A DNA stretch of 46,518 nt from Bacteroidales bacterium (lineage in GTDB: Bacteria > Bacteroidota > Bacteroidia > Bacteroidales > Muribaculaceae): contig JAJBUG010000018.1 of NCBI GenBank assembly GCA_020860515.1, forward strand, positions 1-46,518. Direction: 5' to 3'. The first letter of the stretch is position 1. Each line of letters begins with the position of its first letter. This document shows positions 9,408 to 17,889 of this stretch, piece by piece. The position numbers and the translations under genes were made by a program. Below the pieces are notes generated by a model. That model made no database searches. It saw only the letters and a list, made by a program, of their open reading frames with translations, and was not told where the DNA came from.

Positions 9408-10341
9408 TGTGTTGGGGTGGTTCAAAAAGTGCAAGCTGAGCGTGTTCTGCCCATTCATGGTCGTAGTGTTGGGGGATGTCCCAGGTTTTGCGATAATTGG
9501 AGATTACCAGATGGGTAGCTCCAGCCTTGAATCTATTGCGAATGTTGACAGCGTATTTCTTTTCATACTCGTCAACGATGTATCCTGCATATAGTTCTTC
9601 AATCAAAGGGGTACGACCTATCACCATCATGGCTTTGCAGGGAAGGTTTGCAAAATCTTGAGCCAAGCGCCGATGCTCAGCTTCTCCGAACCCATCTTTG
9701 TATTCTTCGTTACCATAATCAGAGAATATGCAATCGTAAGGAGGGTCCAAAAACACAAAATCATCCACATCGCACATATCAAATATGTGGCTGTAATCGG
9801 TATTGTAAATTTCTGTTCTATTCAGTAGCAAATGATGACTTTTAGTAATGCCTTGGGTATTTAGATGTTGATATCGACCAAATGGCACATTGTACTCGCC
9901 CTTGGCATTGTATCTTATCATTCCTGAATAGGCAGTCTTATTGATGAAAAAATACAACAATGCGTCGGAATATTTCTTTGGTTTTAGATCATTGAACATA
10001 TCTCGAAGCTCATAGTAAAGAGCCTCGTTTTTATCCTCAACCCTTTCATTGGGGTAGAGTTTCTTTAGGAAATCAAAATCTCGCCTATTGGCAGCATAAA
10101 GGTTTTCTATCTGATTGAGTTCTTGACGCAAGTCTTTATAATTATCACGAACGCCCAAGTAAAAATTCATCAATTTTGTATTGATATCGTTGATGATGGC
10201 TTGACGTGGCTCAAGATAGAAAAACACAGCGCCTCCACCAACAAATGGCTCAACATATCTCCCAGCAAATCTGGGGATATGAGTCATGATGTTAGGGATT
10301 TCTTTGCTTTTGCCTCCTCTGTATTTTACAAGCGGTTTCAT
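9388..10341 (-). CDS. D12-class (Dam-like) adenine-N6 DNA methyltransferase
   Basis: 317 residues. The N-terminus has KYRGGKSKEIP (residues 5-15), the AdoMet motif FVGGGAVFF near residue 33 and the catalytic DPPYDC near residue 198, in the order of class alpha Dam/D12 enzymes. It is the likely protector of the AlwI-family endonuclease whose gene starts inside its last codons (20-bp overlap). GGATC contains GATC, so a Dam-like enzyme methylating GATC could protect both strands, which may be why a single methylase suffices; that is inference. A TACCTTTG promoter element lies 33 bp upstream of the start. Confidence 0.92.
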   Translation of the reverse strand: MKPLVKYRGGKSKEIPNIMTHIPRFAGRYVEPFVGGGAVFFYLEPRQAIINDINTKLMNFYLGVRDNYKDLRQELNQIENLYAANRRDFDFLKKLYPNERVEDKNEALYYELRDMFNDLKPKKYSDALLYFFINKTAYSGMIRYNAKGEYNVPFGRYQHLNTQGITKSHHLLLNRTEIYNTDYSHIFDMCDVDDFVFLDPPYDCIFSDYGNEEYKDGFGEAEHRRLAQDFANLPCKAMMVIGRTPLIEELYAGYIVDEYEKKYAVNIRNRFKAGATHLVISNYRKTWDIPQHYDHEWAEHAQLALFEPPQHNGNNIK

Positions 10342-10373
10342 TTATCGGGTCATATACAATGATTAAACTACCG

Positions 10374-10381
10374 CAAAGGTA
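10374..10381 (-). promoter_or_regulatory. -7 element of the R-M operon promoter
   Basis: TACCTTTG on the minus strand matches TAnnTTTG, about 33 nt before the methylase ATG at 10341. No clear TTTG element is found at 19-21 nt upstream. Confidence 0.6.
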
Positions 10382-10466
10382 CAAATTTTTATTGAATTTT
10401 ATAGGATTTACTTTTTGTAGGAAAGAGAAAAAAGTATTTAATCACAAGGCTCACCATTTCAGTAGG

Positions 10467-10488
10467 AGCGGGTCAGTGACCTGCTGCT
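10467..10488. repeat. REP-like palindrome, copy E
   Basis: AGCGGGTCA, a central G, then TGACCTGCTGCT: the same element as at 6.6-6.9 kb with one weakened pair. Confidence 0.75.
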
Positions 10489-10503
10489 TATCAAGCGTGG
10501 GTG

Positions 10504-10560
10504 TTATTTGAATTTGCGGGAATAGACGGGCTCGTCTTTGTACTCTTCTTGATTATATTG
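10504..10560 (-). pseudogene. Inverted LruC tail remnant
   Basis: Read on the minus strand, the last codons give EEYKDEPVYSRKFK and a TAA at 10504, closely matching the LruC ending KDEPVYSRKF. No larger reading frame is attached. It is a third copy of the tail, in the opposite orientation to those at 6.4 and 6.8 kb. Confidence 0.8.
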
Positions 10561-10669
10561 AATCAAGGGGCTTGCTAATTGATTCTACGTAGTCTTTAAA
10601 TTCTTGAACTACTTCTCCTAATAAAAGATTTATGAGATAATAAAAGGTAGGCCTGACGTGGGTTGATGG

Positions 10670-10692
10670 GCAGCAGGTCACTGACCCGCTGC
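10670..10692. repeat. REP-like palindrome, copy F
   Basis: GCAGCAGGTCA, C, TGACCCGCTGC: 11-bp arms with one mismatch, in the same orientation and context as copies A and D. Confidence 0.8.
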
Positions 10693-10722
10693 TCCTAAAT
10701 ACATTCACCTATCAACTTTTTA

Positions 10723-10734
10723 CACTTTAAAGTG
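10723..10734. promoter_or_regulatory. Candidate antitoxin operator palindrome
   Basis: CACTTTAAAGTG is a perfect 12-bp palindrome 9 bp upstream of the -33 box of the toxin-antitoxin promoter. A second inverted repeat, TTTTGAT-AA-ATCAAAA (10742-10757), covers the -33 box. Either could bind the HTH antitoxin for autorepression. Confidence 0.5.
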
Positions 10735-10742
10735 GTTTTAAT

Positions 10743-10773
10743 TTTGATAAATCAAAAATATTTAATATCTTTG
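10743..10773 (+). promoter_or_regulatory. Promoter of the MqsR-Panacea operon
   Basis: TTTG at 10743-10746, 19 nt, TATCTTTG at 10766-10773: a full match to the Bacteroidota consensus, 23 nt before the ATG at 10796. Confidence 0.8.
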
Positions 10774-10795
10774 CCCATAAATAAAAAACTTAAAA

Positions 10796-11143
10796 ATGAA
10801 TTTAGTAAAAACAGAACAGGAAGTGGAGGCCTTCCTCCGTCAATTCAAACCCAAGCTCAGCGTTTGGGGAATCTTCTTTATAAGAAGAGACAAGAATATT
10901 GAAACTATCGAAAAGCTTTCTTTGACTGAGACTATTCAATATGATATAGTTAAAACATTAGACGTACCTGACTATGTACATACGGTAATTGATGATCTCC
11001 AATATGGAGATATGTGGGTATTTGGTAAAACTTATAAGAATACCAATCTTTACATAAAGATATCTCTTGGTAGGCCTAATAGCAAAACTATTTGTATCTC
11101 ATTTCATGAGGCTGAATTTCCTTTAACCTTTCCTTTTAAATGA
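10796..11143 (+). CDS. MqsR-like toxin
   Basis: 115 residues. The C-terminal half (about residues 55-110: VIDDLQYGDMW, KNTNLYIKISL, KTICISFHEAE) follows the beta-strand pattern of MqsR/RelE-fold mRNA interferases, where the equivalent of YLKI-VSFKE closes the sheet. It has the toxin-first gene order of mqsRA, followed 7 bp later by the antitoxin gene. MqsR cleaves mRNA during stress; the same activity is inferred, not shown. It could instead be another RelE-fold toxin paired with a Panacea antitoxin. Confidence 0.65.
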   Translation: MNLVKTEQEVEAFLRQFKPKLSVWGIFFIRRDKNIETIEKLSLTETIQYDIVKTLDVPDYVHTVIDDLQYGDMWVFGKTYKNTNLYIKISLGRPNSKTICISFHEAEFPLTFPFK

Positions 11144-11150
11144 AGACTCT

Positions 11151-12188
11151 ATGGAACGGAAAATTATTTTGGAACGTGAAGTTGGTATTGAAAGTCCTAT
11201 TACGGGTGGCCCAGTAAAAGAAGTTTTCGCTTTGGAAAAACATGATTTTCGAGGTGAGGAATACTGGGTTAGAGCAATATTTTATTCCTGCCTTGATACT
11301 GGTGAAAATTTTACCACTTTAGGCCAAGACCCCGCTCTTGATGACTTGTATGCACAATATCGAATCAAGCATGGATTGCCTTTTCCAGAGGAAATAATTG
11401 CCATACGCAAGCGATATGGACTGACCCAACAAGAAATCACCAAGATGCTGGGATTTGGTGCTAATCAATATGGACAGTACGAAAAAGGTCAGGTACCAAG
11501 TCTCTCCAATGGTCTAATGATTGCTGCCTTAAAGGACAAAAGTTTTGCCCTAAAGCTGGCAAAGGAAGCTGGCGAACAAATCTATAAAAAGGTCTTGTCT
11601 GCACCAGACGAAGATGTGAAAGTTGATCCCATTGAAGAGGTACTGTATCCAGTGCCCCATCCCACGATCTATTCTGGCTTTACCAGCCCGAAATGGGAGA
11701 AAGCCAAAGAAATGGTGCGCTACTTGTTAGCGCATCTTGGCCCAACAACCCCCACCAAACTAAACAAGGCCATGTTCTATGCCGACTTCACCGCCTACCG
11801 CGACAATCATGCATCAATCAGCGGTCTCACTTACAATGCTCTCACTTTTGGACCATGTCCTGCGAATTACACCCTTCTCTACGAGAATATTCCAGGCGTT
11901 GGTTATGAGGATTATTGGGCTCATGGAGTGCTGGGACGCAAATACTCAGTCTCTTCAAATAATGACCCAACCGCAGCCATCGACAAAAATGAATCCAAAG
12001 CCATAGGCTCGACCCACTTTAATCTTAATGAGAAAGAGCTCCAGGTACTTGACAAGGTCATTGAAGCTATCAAAGACCTATCTACACAAGAGGCAGTAGA
12101 GGCAAGCCATCAAGAGCCTGCCTGGAGCCAGCAACCCCTAAATTCCCCCATCCCTTACCATTACGCCTCCACCCTAAGGCTGGTATAG
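11151..12188 (+). CDS. HTH-Panacea antitoxin (MqsA-like HTH + DUF4065)
   Basis: 345 residues with three regions. The N-terminal part (1-75) lacks the zinc cysteines of MqsA. An HTH of the MqsA/XRE type (about 80-135) contains AIRKRYGLTQQEITKMLGF followed by QYGQYEKGQ. The C-terminal SocA/Panacea domain (about 180-300) contains KLNKAMFYADF and ALTFGPCP. Panacea domains are known to neutralise many unrelated toxins by direct binding; the HTH implies DNA-binding autorepression of the operon. It lies 7 bp after the toxin gene and is followed by an 18-bp-unit repeat touching its stop, then a hairpin. Confidence 0.85.
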   Translation: MERKIILEREVGIESPITGGPVKEVFALEKHDFRGEEYWVRAIFYSCLDTGENFTTLGQDPALDDLYAQYRIKHGLPFPEEIIAIRKRYGLTQQEITKMLGFGANQYGQYEKGQVPSLSNGLMIAALKDKSFALKLAKEAGEQIYKKVLSAPDEDVKVDPIEEVLYPVPHPTIYSGFTSPKWEKAKEMVRYLLAHLGPTTPTKLNKAMFYADFTAYRDNHASISGLTYNALTFGPCPANYTLLYENIPGVGYEDYWAHGVLGRKYSVSSNNDPTAAIDKNESKAIGSTHFNLNEKELQVLDKVIEAIKDLSTQEAVEASHQEPAWSQQPLNSPIPYHYASTLRLV

Positions 12189-12227
12189 GACGAGAATCAA
12201 CGAACAGACGAAAATCAACGAGTTGAC
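12189..12227 (+). repeat. 18-bp-unit repeat touching the antitoxin stop
   Basis: Two 18-bp units beginning GACGAGAATCAACGAA and GACGAAAATCAACGAG follow the TAG directly. The same unit follows the stop of the 93-residue gene near 18 kb in the same orientation relative to the gene. Confidence 0.85.
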
Positions 12228-12246
12228 TAAATATTTAACAGAAGCC

Positions 12247-12277
12247 CCGCGATGCTGATGGCATCGCGGAGCTCGGT
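12247..12277 (+). terminator. Terminator of the toxin-antitoxin operon
   Basis: CCGCGATGC - TGATG - GCATCGCGG forms a perfect 9-bp stem followed by GAGCTCGGTTTT. The T-run is short. Confidence 0.65.
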
Positions 12278-12296
12278 TTTCAAGGTATGATTCATT

Positions 12297-12315
12297 GCCA
12301 ATCTCATCGATTGGC
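12297..12315 (-). terminator. Weak hairpin after the fimbrial operon
   Basis: GCCAATC-TCATC-GATTGGC, a 7-bp perfect stem 14 bp past the end of the last fimbrillin gene. There is no clear T-run, so termination is uncertain. Confidence 0.4.
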
Positions 12316-12328
12316 GGCAAGAAGAAGA

Positions 12329-14638
12329 TTAATCAGTATCAACACTATATGGATACACTATATAATTTTCTGGAGGATCTGAATTGATAATTTCTTCATC
12401 AATCCAGAGTGATGGGACACCCATTTGATCTAACCATTCTGTATTCATCGAATTAAATGGATTGTATGAATTAGAATATCCATACTTTTGCCATGTGAAT
12501 CCACTTATATAGATATAATTCCATAAATCTGGAGGTGTACCCATTTTTTCTAAATCTAAAGCGGTTCCACAAGCGTAAAATAACCAACTAAAATCTAAGG
12601 CATCTGTCAAATTTTCAAAACGAGTTTCTTTATCTGATTCATTTGAGATGAATATCCATGGATGTAATTTAAGCATAGTACAACCTCTGAAGCAGAATTT
12701 AAAATTATATGCTTTTAAATTCTTGGAGAATAGACCTTCGGGAATAGAAGACAAATTGGGACAATTTCTAAAAAGATTTTTGAAGGTTTCAACATTTTCC
12801 AAAGGATCAAACAAACCTTCTGGTACAGAAGAAAACATCGTTTTTTGAAAACCTCTTTCTAAAGATGTTAAATTCTTATTATATTTAAATAAATCCTTTG
12901 GAATAGATTGTAAAGAAACACAGAATGCAAATAGATTATCTGCAACCGTTGATCCCATATTTAACAATGGTGTATTCAAACTGATAAGTTTTGTTATATC
13001 AGCATCTTGATAACTACTTCCACTATTAACATTATATCTATATTTATTAAAACCTATGACATCCATTTGCTTATAAGAATAATCTCCTATGGCAGAAGTA
13101 AGAGTTACTTTGTAAGTGCCATTTTCTTTATACTGATGTCGGAAATTATCATCAGAGGCAAAGGACGTGCCTTTTTTAATGAGATTAATTTCACCATCAC
13201 CCCAATCTACTTTATATGTAGAATATGTAGTCCCTGAAATAGGGAATGGTATGGCGAATGTTCTGTAGGAAGAATAGGTCTCATCTATCTTGATAGTGAA
13301 TTGCATCGAGGCACCGCCCATTTCTGAATCGAGGTAAAGGACACCAGATTGCGAATTTCCATGCTTATCCTCGATTACGAAAGTATATTCTTGGCCAGCG
13401 TCAAGGAGGGCGTTGACATTTGAGGATATTTCGTAATTGCCAGTTGCAGTGACTTGGTTTAGGGCGAAGGTATTCTCTTGGTTGAGGAGTTCGTTTCCGT
13501 TGCTGTCGATTACGCTTACCAGTCGGTAATAGCCATCGGTAACCTCATTGTCGAGGGCATCGATTTCGGCATAAATTTGGTTGTCAGCCTGCCAAAGCTT
13601 TTCAATTGAAAATGACTGACCTTTGTCATTGATATAGCCATTGTTTGACTCATGGTCAATAACCTGCTGATTAACACTAATCTCGATATAAGCATAATCG
13701 TTGCCAGTTGGCTTGATATTAAGGCACAGATTAGAAATATATCCTTGCTTGAAAGATGTGAAATTGGGAATCTCCACATTTTCCTTGGTCACAGGAATAG
13801 TCTGCTTGGCACCATTGAAATCAATCTCAACTTCATAACTTATATTCATGGTCACACTAACATCCTCAGGCGATGGAGCCACGAAGAAGCCATTGCCTAA
13901 TTCTTGATACTCATCCTTTGTAACAGCCATTTCCTCATCACAGAGAACGTAAGAGTTAGTGCCATTTTGTGACCAAGTCCACTTATCATCAGCGGATGGC
14001 CCCTCCTCGTTAGTCTGCTCATATCGAGCCGAACCAATAGGCAGATTGATTTCCAATCGGCTCATGGTCACATTTACCAAATTGTCATCATCGCTGGCAT
14101 ATTTTACCTTAATGCGCAAGCGTGACATGATATGCTTGAAATTGAGCTGAACGCCACTGCTGGACTCTGCATAAGTGGTATTTACTTGGTTACTTACCAA
14201 ATAATCCACACCGTCCTCTGCTTTTACAGAAAGAGGAATATTAAGCAGAGAAAATCTATTGTTGTAGTAAGAATAGTTACCCTTAGTTATATTATCCGAT
14301 GGAGCCAAAGCGGCAAACTTATACTTTTTGCCGCTATCCCATTTCTGGGGATTATCGTAAGTCCATACTCCTCCGTTGTAATAAACATCGGTTTCAGAGA
14401 ATATGGTTTGAGAGGTAGTCTCATTTGTAGCAGTGCCCCATACCAAGAAGTGACTGTTGATAAAATTATCAGTGTCGATATCGCCCAATGCCCGTGACAC
14501 ATTTTTCTGTGCAAACGGAGCGGTGAAGCTAATGGTATTATCCTTAGCCACTGGCGTATCTATTTGCCCTTCATTGCTGCAAGCCCACAATACTCCAGCC
14601 ACAGCCCACGAAGCAAGTATTTGAAAATATCTTTTCAT
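12329..14638 (-). CDS. Fimbrillin-family lipoprotein with PKD-like and leucine-rich C-terminal region
   Basis: 769 residues. The lipobox VLWAC places the acylated Cys near residue 20. Residues ~30-310 form a Mfa-like fimbrillin domain with the family signs FLVWGTA, YKFAALAPSDN, VDYLVSNQV and FKHIMSRLRIKVKY. Around 480-520 a PKD-like segment reads YKVDWGDGEINLI and YKENGTYKVTLTSA. Residues ~560-690 are irregular leucine-rich repeats of the BspA/DUF285 type (CVSLQSIPKDLFKYNKNLTSL; NCPNLSSIPEGLF). The extra C-terminal part suggests a tip adhesin rather than a stalk subunit. The 3' third is AT-rich compared with the rest. It is last in the operon, 18 bp after the preceding fimbrillin. Confidence 0.85.
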   Translation of the reverse strand: MKRYFQILASWAVAGVLWACSNEGQIDTPVAKDNTISFTAPFAQKNVSRALGDIDTDNFINSHFLVWGTATNETTSQTIFSETDVYYNGGVWTYDNPQKWDSGKKYKFAALAPSDNITKGNYSYYNNRFSLLNIPLSVKAEDGVDYLVSNQVNTTYAESSSGVQLNFKHIMSRLRIKVKYASDDDNLVNVTMSRLEINLPIGSARYEQTNEEGPSADDKWTWSQNGTNSYVLCDEEMAVTKDEYQELGNGFFVAPSPEDVSVTMNISYEVEIDFNGAKQTIPVTKENVEIPNFTSFKQGYISNLCLNIKPTGNDYAYIEISVNQQVIDHESNNGYINDKGQSFSIEKLWQADNQIYAEIDALDNEVTDGYYRLVSVIDSNGNELLNQENTFALNQVTATGNYEISSNVNALLDAGQEYTFVIEDKHGNSQSGVLYLDSEMGGASMQFTIKIDETYSSYRTFAIPFPISGTTYSTYKVDWGDGEINLIKKGTSFASDDNFRHQYKENGTYKVTLTSAIGDYSYKQMDVIGFNKYRYNVNSGSSYQDADITKLISLNTPLLNMGSTVADNLFAFCVSLQSIPKDLFKYNKNLTSLERGFQKTMFSSVPEGLFDPLENVETFKNLFRNCPNLSSIPEGLFSKNLKAYNFKFCFRGCTMLKLHPWIFISNESDKETRFENLTDALDFSWLFYACGTALDLEKMGTPPDLWNYIYISGFTWQKYGYSNSYNPFNSMNTEWLDQMGVPSLWIDEEIINSDPPENYIVYPYSVDTD

Positions 14639-14656
14639 CTGGTAATGTTTTTTCGA

Positions 14657-15703
14657 TTAGAAATTTGGATTGCCATTGTCATCCACCTTGTTGTCGTATT
14701 GGTCATATTCCACCACCTTTTGTTCAACTCCTGCGCTAATCAATCCGAGTGAAGAATTGCTGATGCGGATATTGAGATATAGCGTAGTTACATACCCTTG
14801 GTGAAATGCACTAAGCGAAGGCAAATCGGTATCATCCAAATCAAATGTCAACACATTTTGGGTATCGCCCTTTAGCCAAACATTATATCCAAGCTTTAGC
14901 TTGGTCTCAAGTTTCCACCCTGCTGGAGTGGGTGCTATTAACACAGCTGGAGCCACAAGCTGATATTCTTCTCTATTAATCTCTGTTGATCCATTAATCT
15001 CCAGGGTCTTTGCAGTCTGGGTGGTACCAGCATTCCAACATTGATTATCATAATCTACCCCAGAATCAGTGCCAAAGGATGCAGAATAGGAATATTCGGC
15101 AGGACCTGTGCATAAGATTTGGAACTGAGAAAAGTCAACATGATCGATTTGACCTGATATGGCATCGTCGATAGTGCAACGAGCCTTCACCTGCAACTTG
15201 GCTAAGATGTGATGAAATGTAAATTGCAGTCCATCTCCAGCATCGCGATAAGTAATGCCTTGGATTGGCTCGCTCACCAAATAATCAGTGGCGCTTTCAA
15301 CTTCTTGCCAGAATGGAATACCAGAAATGCTGATTCCACTGTGCGTTACCGAAAGGTTGCTTCCGATATTGTCACTCGGGGCAATCGCCACATAATCATA
15401 GGTTCGCTCGGTATCCCAGAGTTCTTTCGGGCTGTAAGTCCACCCTTCTCCCTCTACGAAGGTTATCTCTTTACCATCAAAGACTGTGGTTTCTTGGTCA
15501 GTCCAACCCCATACTTTAAATTGGCTCTCCTCAAGATTATCATTAGTAATCTCACCCAAGATGCGGCTTTGTTTGCCAGTAAAAGGCTGAGAAAACTCGA
15601 TAGGAAAGCCTTGCACTGGAGCTTCGATTTCGTTATTATTATCCGAACACCCCACTAAGGCCATAGCTAATGGCAATGTGGTTAAAATCTTAGTTATATT
15701 CAT
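14657..15703 (-). CDS. Fimbrillin-family lipoprotein
   Basis: 348 residues. Signal peptide with lipobox ALVGC (Cys near residue 19). It has the same order of family landmarks as its neighbours: FKVWGWT, YDYVAIAPSDN, TDYLVSEP and FHHILAKLQVKARC, then a beta-rich second half ending AFHQGYVTTLYLNIRIS. It is a probable fimbrial subunit, exported as a lipoprotein and processed at the surface. It starts 4 bp after the stop of the upstream fimbrillin gene, so it is co-translated with it. Which neighbour is stalk and which is minor subunit cannot be told from sequence. Confidence 0.88.
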   Translation of the reverse strand: MNITKILTTLPLAMALVGCSDNNNEIEAPVQGFPIEFSQPFTGKQSRILGEITNDNLEESQFKVWGWTDQETTVFDGKEITFVEGEGWTYSPKELWDTERTYDYVAIAPSDNIGSNLSVTHSGISISGIPFWQEVESATDYLVSEPIQGITYRDAGDGLQFTFHHILAKLQVKARCTIDDAISGQIDHVDFSQFQILCTGPAEYSYSASFGTDSGVDYDNQCWNAGTTQTAKTLEINGSTEINREEYQLVAPAVLIAPTPAGWKLETKLKLGYNVWLKGDTQNVLTFDLDDTDLPSLSAFHQGYVTTLYLNIRISNSSLGLISAGVEQKVVEYDQYDNKVDDNGNPNF

Positions 15704-15707
15704 GGGA

Positions 15708-16706
15708 TTAGTCTTCTATTTCTTCGTTATACCATGCGCTCACTTCGGGACGGAAATTGATATTGCCCAGTTCGCCGTGCATTATGGTGATGTAAAGATT
15801 GATTATTTGTCCTTGATTATATGCTGTGATGCCTTGCACCTCTATATCTGTTAAAGTTTCAGTCTTATCCACACTCCCGTCAGTAGCATAACAAGTGTAG
15901 GAAAGATTCATCTTTAGGTCAACTTGCTTGATTGGAGCAATGAAAAATTCTTTTTCAAGCTGTAAGAAGTCGGTGGCAAGCACAAGGTTTTCACCGCTAT
16001 CAAGCATTGGCACAAATTGCGTGTCAAAGGTCGTTGGCGACCATTGGTCTTGAGTGCTTGGTACTGAATTGATTTGTGTGTAAGTGCTGGAGCCAGTAGG
16101 CAGTGACAGCTCCAAGTTTGTGATTTTCACCTCAGACAGTTGCTTTGTGGTATGGTATCGCGCAAATAGACGCAGCTTAGTGAGTATGTGATGGAAACTG
16201 AATTGCAAATCTCCATCCTGCTCTGTACGATTCTCCAGAGCCTCTGCAACAAGATAATCCACACCATTCAGCCCATTTTCAGCATTGCTTATTTCTTGTA
16301 CTGCAGGAATCTTATAGATGGTAAAGCATTTGCTGGCAGAATCATAAAGAACATCATCTTGTGCTATGCACCCATCTTCAGTGGGAGCAATCGCACCAAA
16401 TGAAATTGTATTGCCACTCCACTTTTGAGAAGGCGAATAGGTCCAGGCGGAGCCGGACCATGAGAAGGTTTGCCCTGCAAATACTGGAGACCCAGCATCG
16501 GTGTAGCCCCATACTTTAAATTCATGGTCGATAATTGAGACCGAGGTGATGTCACCGCTGGCGCGCGTGCCTTTGTAGATGAATGGGTCGGCCACGCTGA
16601 TTGTGCCCGTGTCGGGCTCAATCTTGACCTCTGCTTCGGTGCTGGAGCAGTTCCCCATCAAGAGACCAGCTGCTGACATCATAATGATGCGTAAAGTTTT
16701 CTTCAT
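15708..16706 (-). CDS. Fimbrillin-family lipoprotein
   Basis: 332 residues. Signal peptide with lipobox LLMGNC (Cys near residue 20). Landmarks are FKVWGYT, ISFGAIAPTED, VDYLVAEAL and FHHILTKLRLFARY, then AYNQGQIINLYITI near the end. This matches the Mfa-like fimbrillin family at its usual length. It sits 15 bp after the DUF5119/Mfa2-like gene and just before two further fimbrillin genes. Pairwise similarity to those appears low outside the landmarks, consistent with distinct roles in one fimbria. Confidence 0.88.
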   Translation of the reverse strand: MKKTLRIIMMSAAGLLMGNCSSTEAEVKIEPDTGTISVADPFIYKGTRASGDITSVSIIDHEFKVWGYTDAGSPVFAGQTFSWSGSAWTYSPSQKWSGNTISFGAIAPTEDGCIAQDDVLYDSASKCFTIYKIPAVQEISNAENGLNGVDYLVAEALENRTEQDGDLQFSFHHILTKLRLFARYHTTKQLSEVKITNLELSLPTGSSTYTQINSVPSTQDQWSPTTFDTQFVPMLDSGENLVLATDFLQLEKEFFIAPIKQVDLKMNLSYTCYATDGSVDKTETLTDIEVQGITAYNQGQIINLYITIMHGELGNINFRPEVSAWYNEEIED

Positions 16707-16721
16707 ATGAATAGTTTTTAG

Positions 16722-17798
16722 TTATAATTCTATGTAGTAATTCTCCTCGCCTTCCCAGCCGCTGACGCTGGCACTCATGCCACCGCCTTGAGTTGATTGT
16801 TCTGGGCCTGGATAATCATTGGCAATGTCAATTGCTGTGAGAATTATCCCTCCTGTAGGTTTTTCAGCCAGCAGATCAGTCAAGTCGATTTCAGCCCGGC
16901 AATAGCCATTGGCATATTTTAGCCATAGCCACAACAGCTGCCTCTCAGCCGTGGGCGATGGACCAAAGCATATAAGGCGCGCTATCACAAAATCATTTAT
17001 GCAGCGAGCTTCTAAGGCATGGCATACAGCCTCGCCCTGTGCCAACTGGCTATAAAGCTCAAGATTAGGAGCCATCCCGCTGATTAGGGCTGTCTGACAA
17101 TCACGCACAAGGCTATAATTGTTTTGCAGATCAATCGCTATCAGGTAGATTTTGGTGGCGGCCGCCAGTTGGCAATCAGTGCTGAGGGTATATTTTGATT
17201 TAGAAGAGTCTAGCGTGCAGCCTGGCACCAAAGGATTAAGGCTGAGGAAAAAGTGGTTTACAAACAATTTGTCGGGCTGGTATTTTATCAGCTGCCCATC
17301 GGGTGTTTCAGTTATTTCAGATTGGGAATCGATGCTTGTAGTGGCTACAATCTCACGTTCGTCGCCGCTGTAATCCACCGTGATATAGTCGAAATCGTTG
17401 TTATAAATCAACATTTCAAAATCACCCTCGTAAAGCGTAATATAGTTGTTGGTGCCGAATAGGTTGCGCTGACCCGTGCGACGTCCCGTATCGTTGGGCA
17501 GACAAAAGTAATCCAAATGATAGCTTTCGGGGGCCTCATACCCCAACTCTCCCCAATCGGATTTCCAAAAATACTGTGATGAATCCATCCAATCGAGATC
17601 AAGCAGGGGCTGAAGGTCGAATATTACTGTATATGGGAGGGAATCGGAGTCGGCAGAACCGCTTCCCTCAGGAAGTTCATTATGAGCATACGAACAGGAA
17701 CACAACCAAGCACTGAGCAGCATAGCAATGCTCAGCAAGCAAGATGAATTATGTCGAGGGCTGACATCTATACAAGGCCCTGAGTTAAAAGAATTCAA
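16722..17798 (-). CDS. DUF5119/Mfa2-like fimbrial accessory lipoprotein
   Basis: 358 residues from a TTG start; the only in-frame ATG (codon 26) would leave a very short signal, so the start is uncertain. A hydrophobic stretch ends in AWLCSC (acylated Cys at 33 or 35). The body contains YTVIFDLQPLLDLDW, GTNNYITLYEGDFEMLIYN and a segment around IYLIAIDLQ, consistent with DUF5119, a family found beside Mfa-like fimbrillins and resembling the Mfa2/FimB anchor in layout. It is first in the fimbrial operon and probably anchors or limits the fimbria. A full promoter lies 59 bp upstream. Confidence 0.65.
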   Translation of the reverse strand: MNSFNSGPCIDVSPRHNSSCLLSIAMLLSAWLCSCSYAHNELPEGSGSADSDSLPYTVIFDLQPLLDLDWMDSSQYFWKSDWGELGYEAPESYHLDYFCLPNDTGRRTGQRNLFGTNNYITLYEGDFEMLIYNNDFDYITVDYSGDEREIVATTSIDSQSEITETPDGQLIKYQPDKLFVNHFFLSLNPLVPGCTLDSSKSKYTLSTDCQLAAATKIYLIAIDLQNNYSLVRDCQTALISGMAPNLELYSQLAQGEAVCHALEARCINDFVIARLICFGPSPTAERQLLWLWLKYANGYCRAEIDLTDLLAEKPTGGIILTAIDIANDYPGPEQSTQGGGMSASVSGWEGEENYYIEL

Positions 17799-17856
17799 GT
17801 TGTGGTTTCTATTTATAAAGATTGCCTATAGGGAAATCCGTTACACATAATGACCG

Positions 17857-17889
17857 CAAATTTAGATAAATTACTCCAATTTTCCCAAA
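17857..17889 (-). promoter_or_regulatory. Promoter of the fimbrial operon
   Basis: On the minus strand: TTTG (17889-17886), 21 nt, TAAATTTG (17864-17857). The expected transcript starts about 50 nt before the TTG start at 17798. Confidence 0.75.

Larger units (their letters stand above)
10382..10720. other. Non-coding region with REP palindromes and an inverted LruC tail remnant
   Basis: No credible gene. It holds a REP-like palindrome at 10467-10488, an antisense LruC tail remnant ending at 10504, and a second palindrome at 10670-10692 that is preceded by the same GACGTGGGTTGATG spacer and followed by the same CTCCTAAATACATT as the copies at 6.6 and 6.9 kb. Confidence 0.8.
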
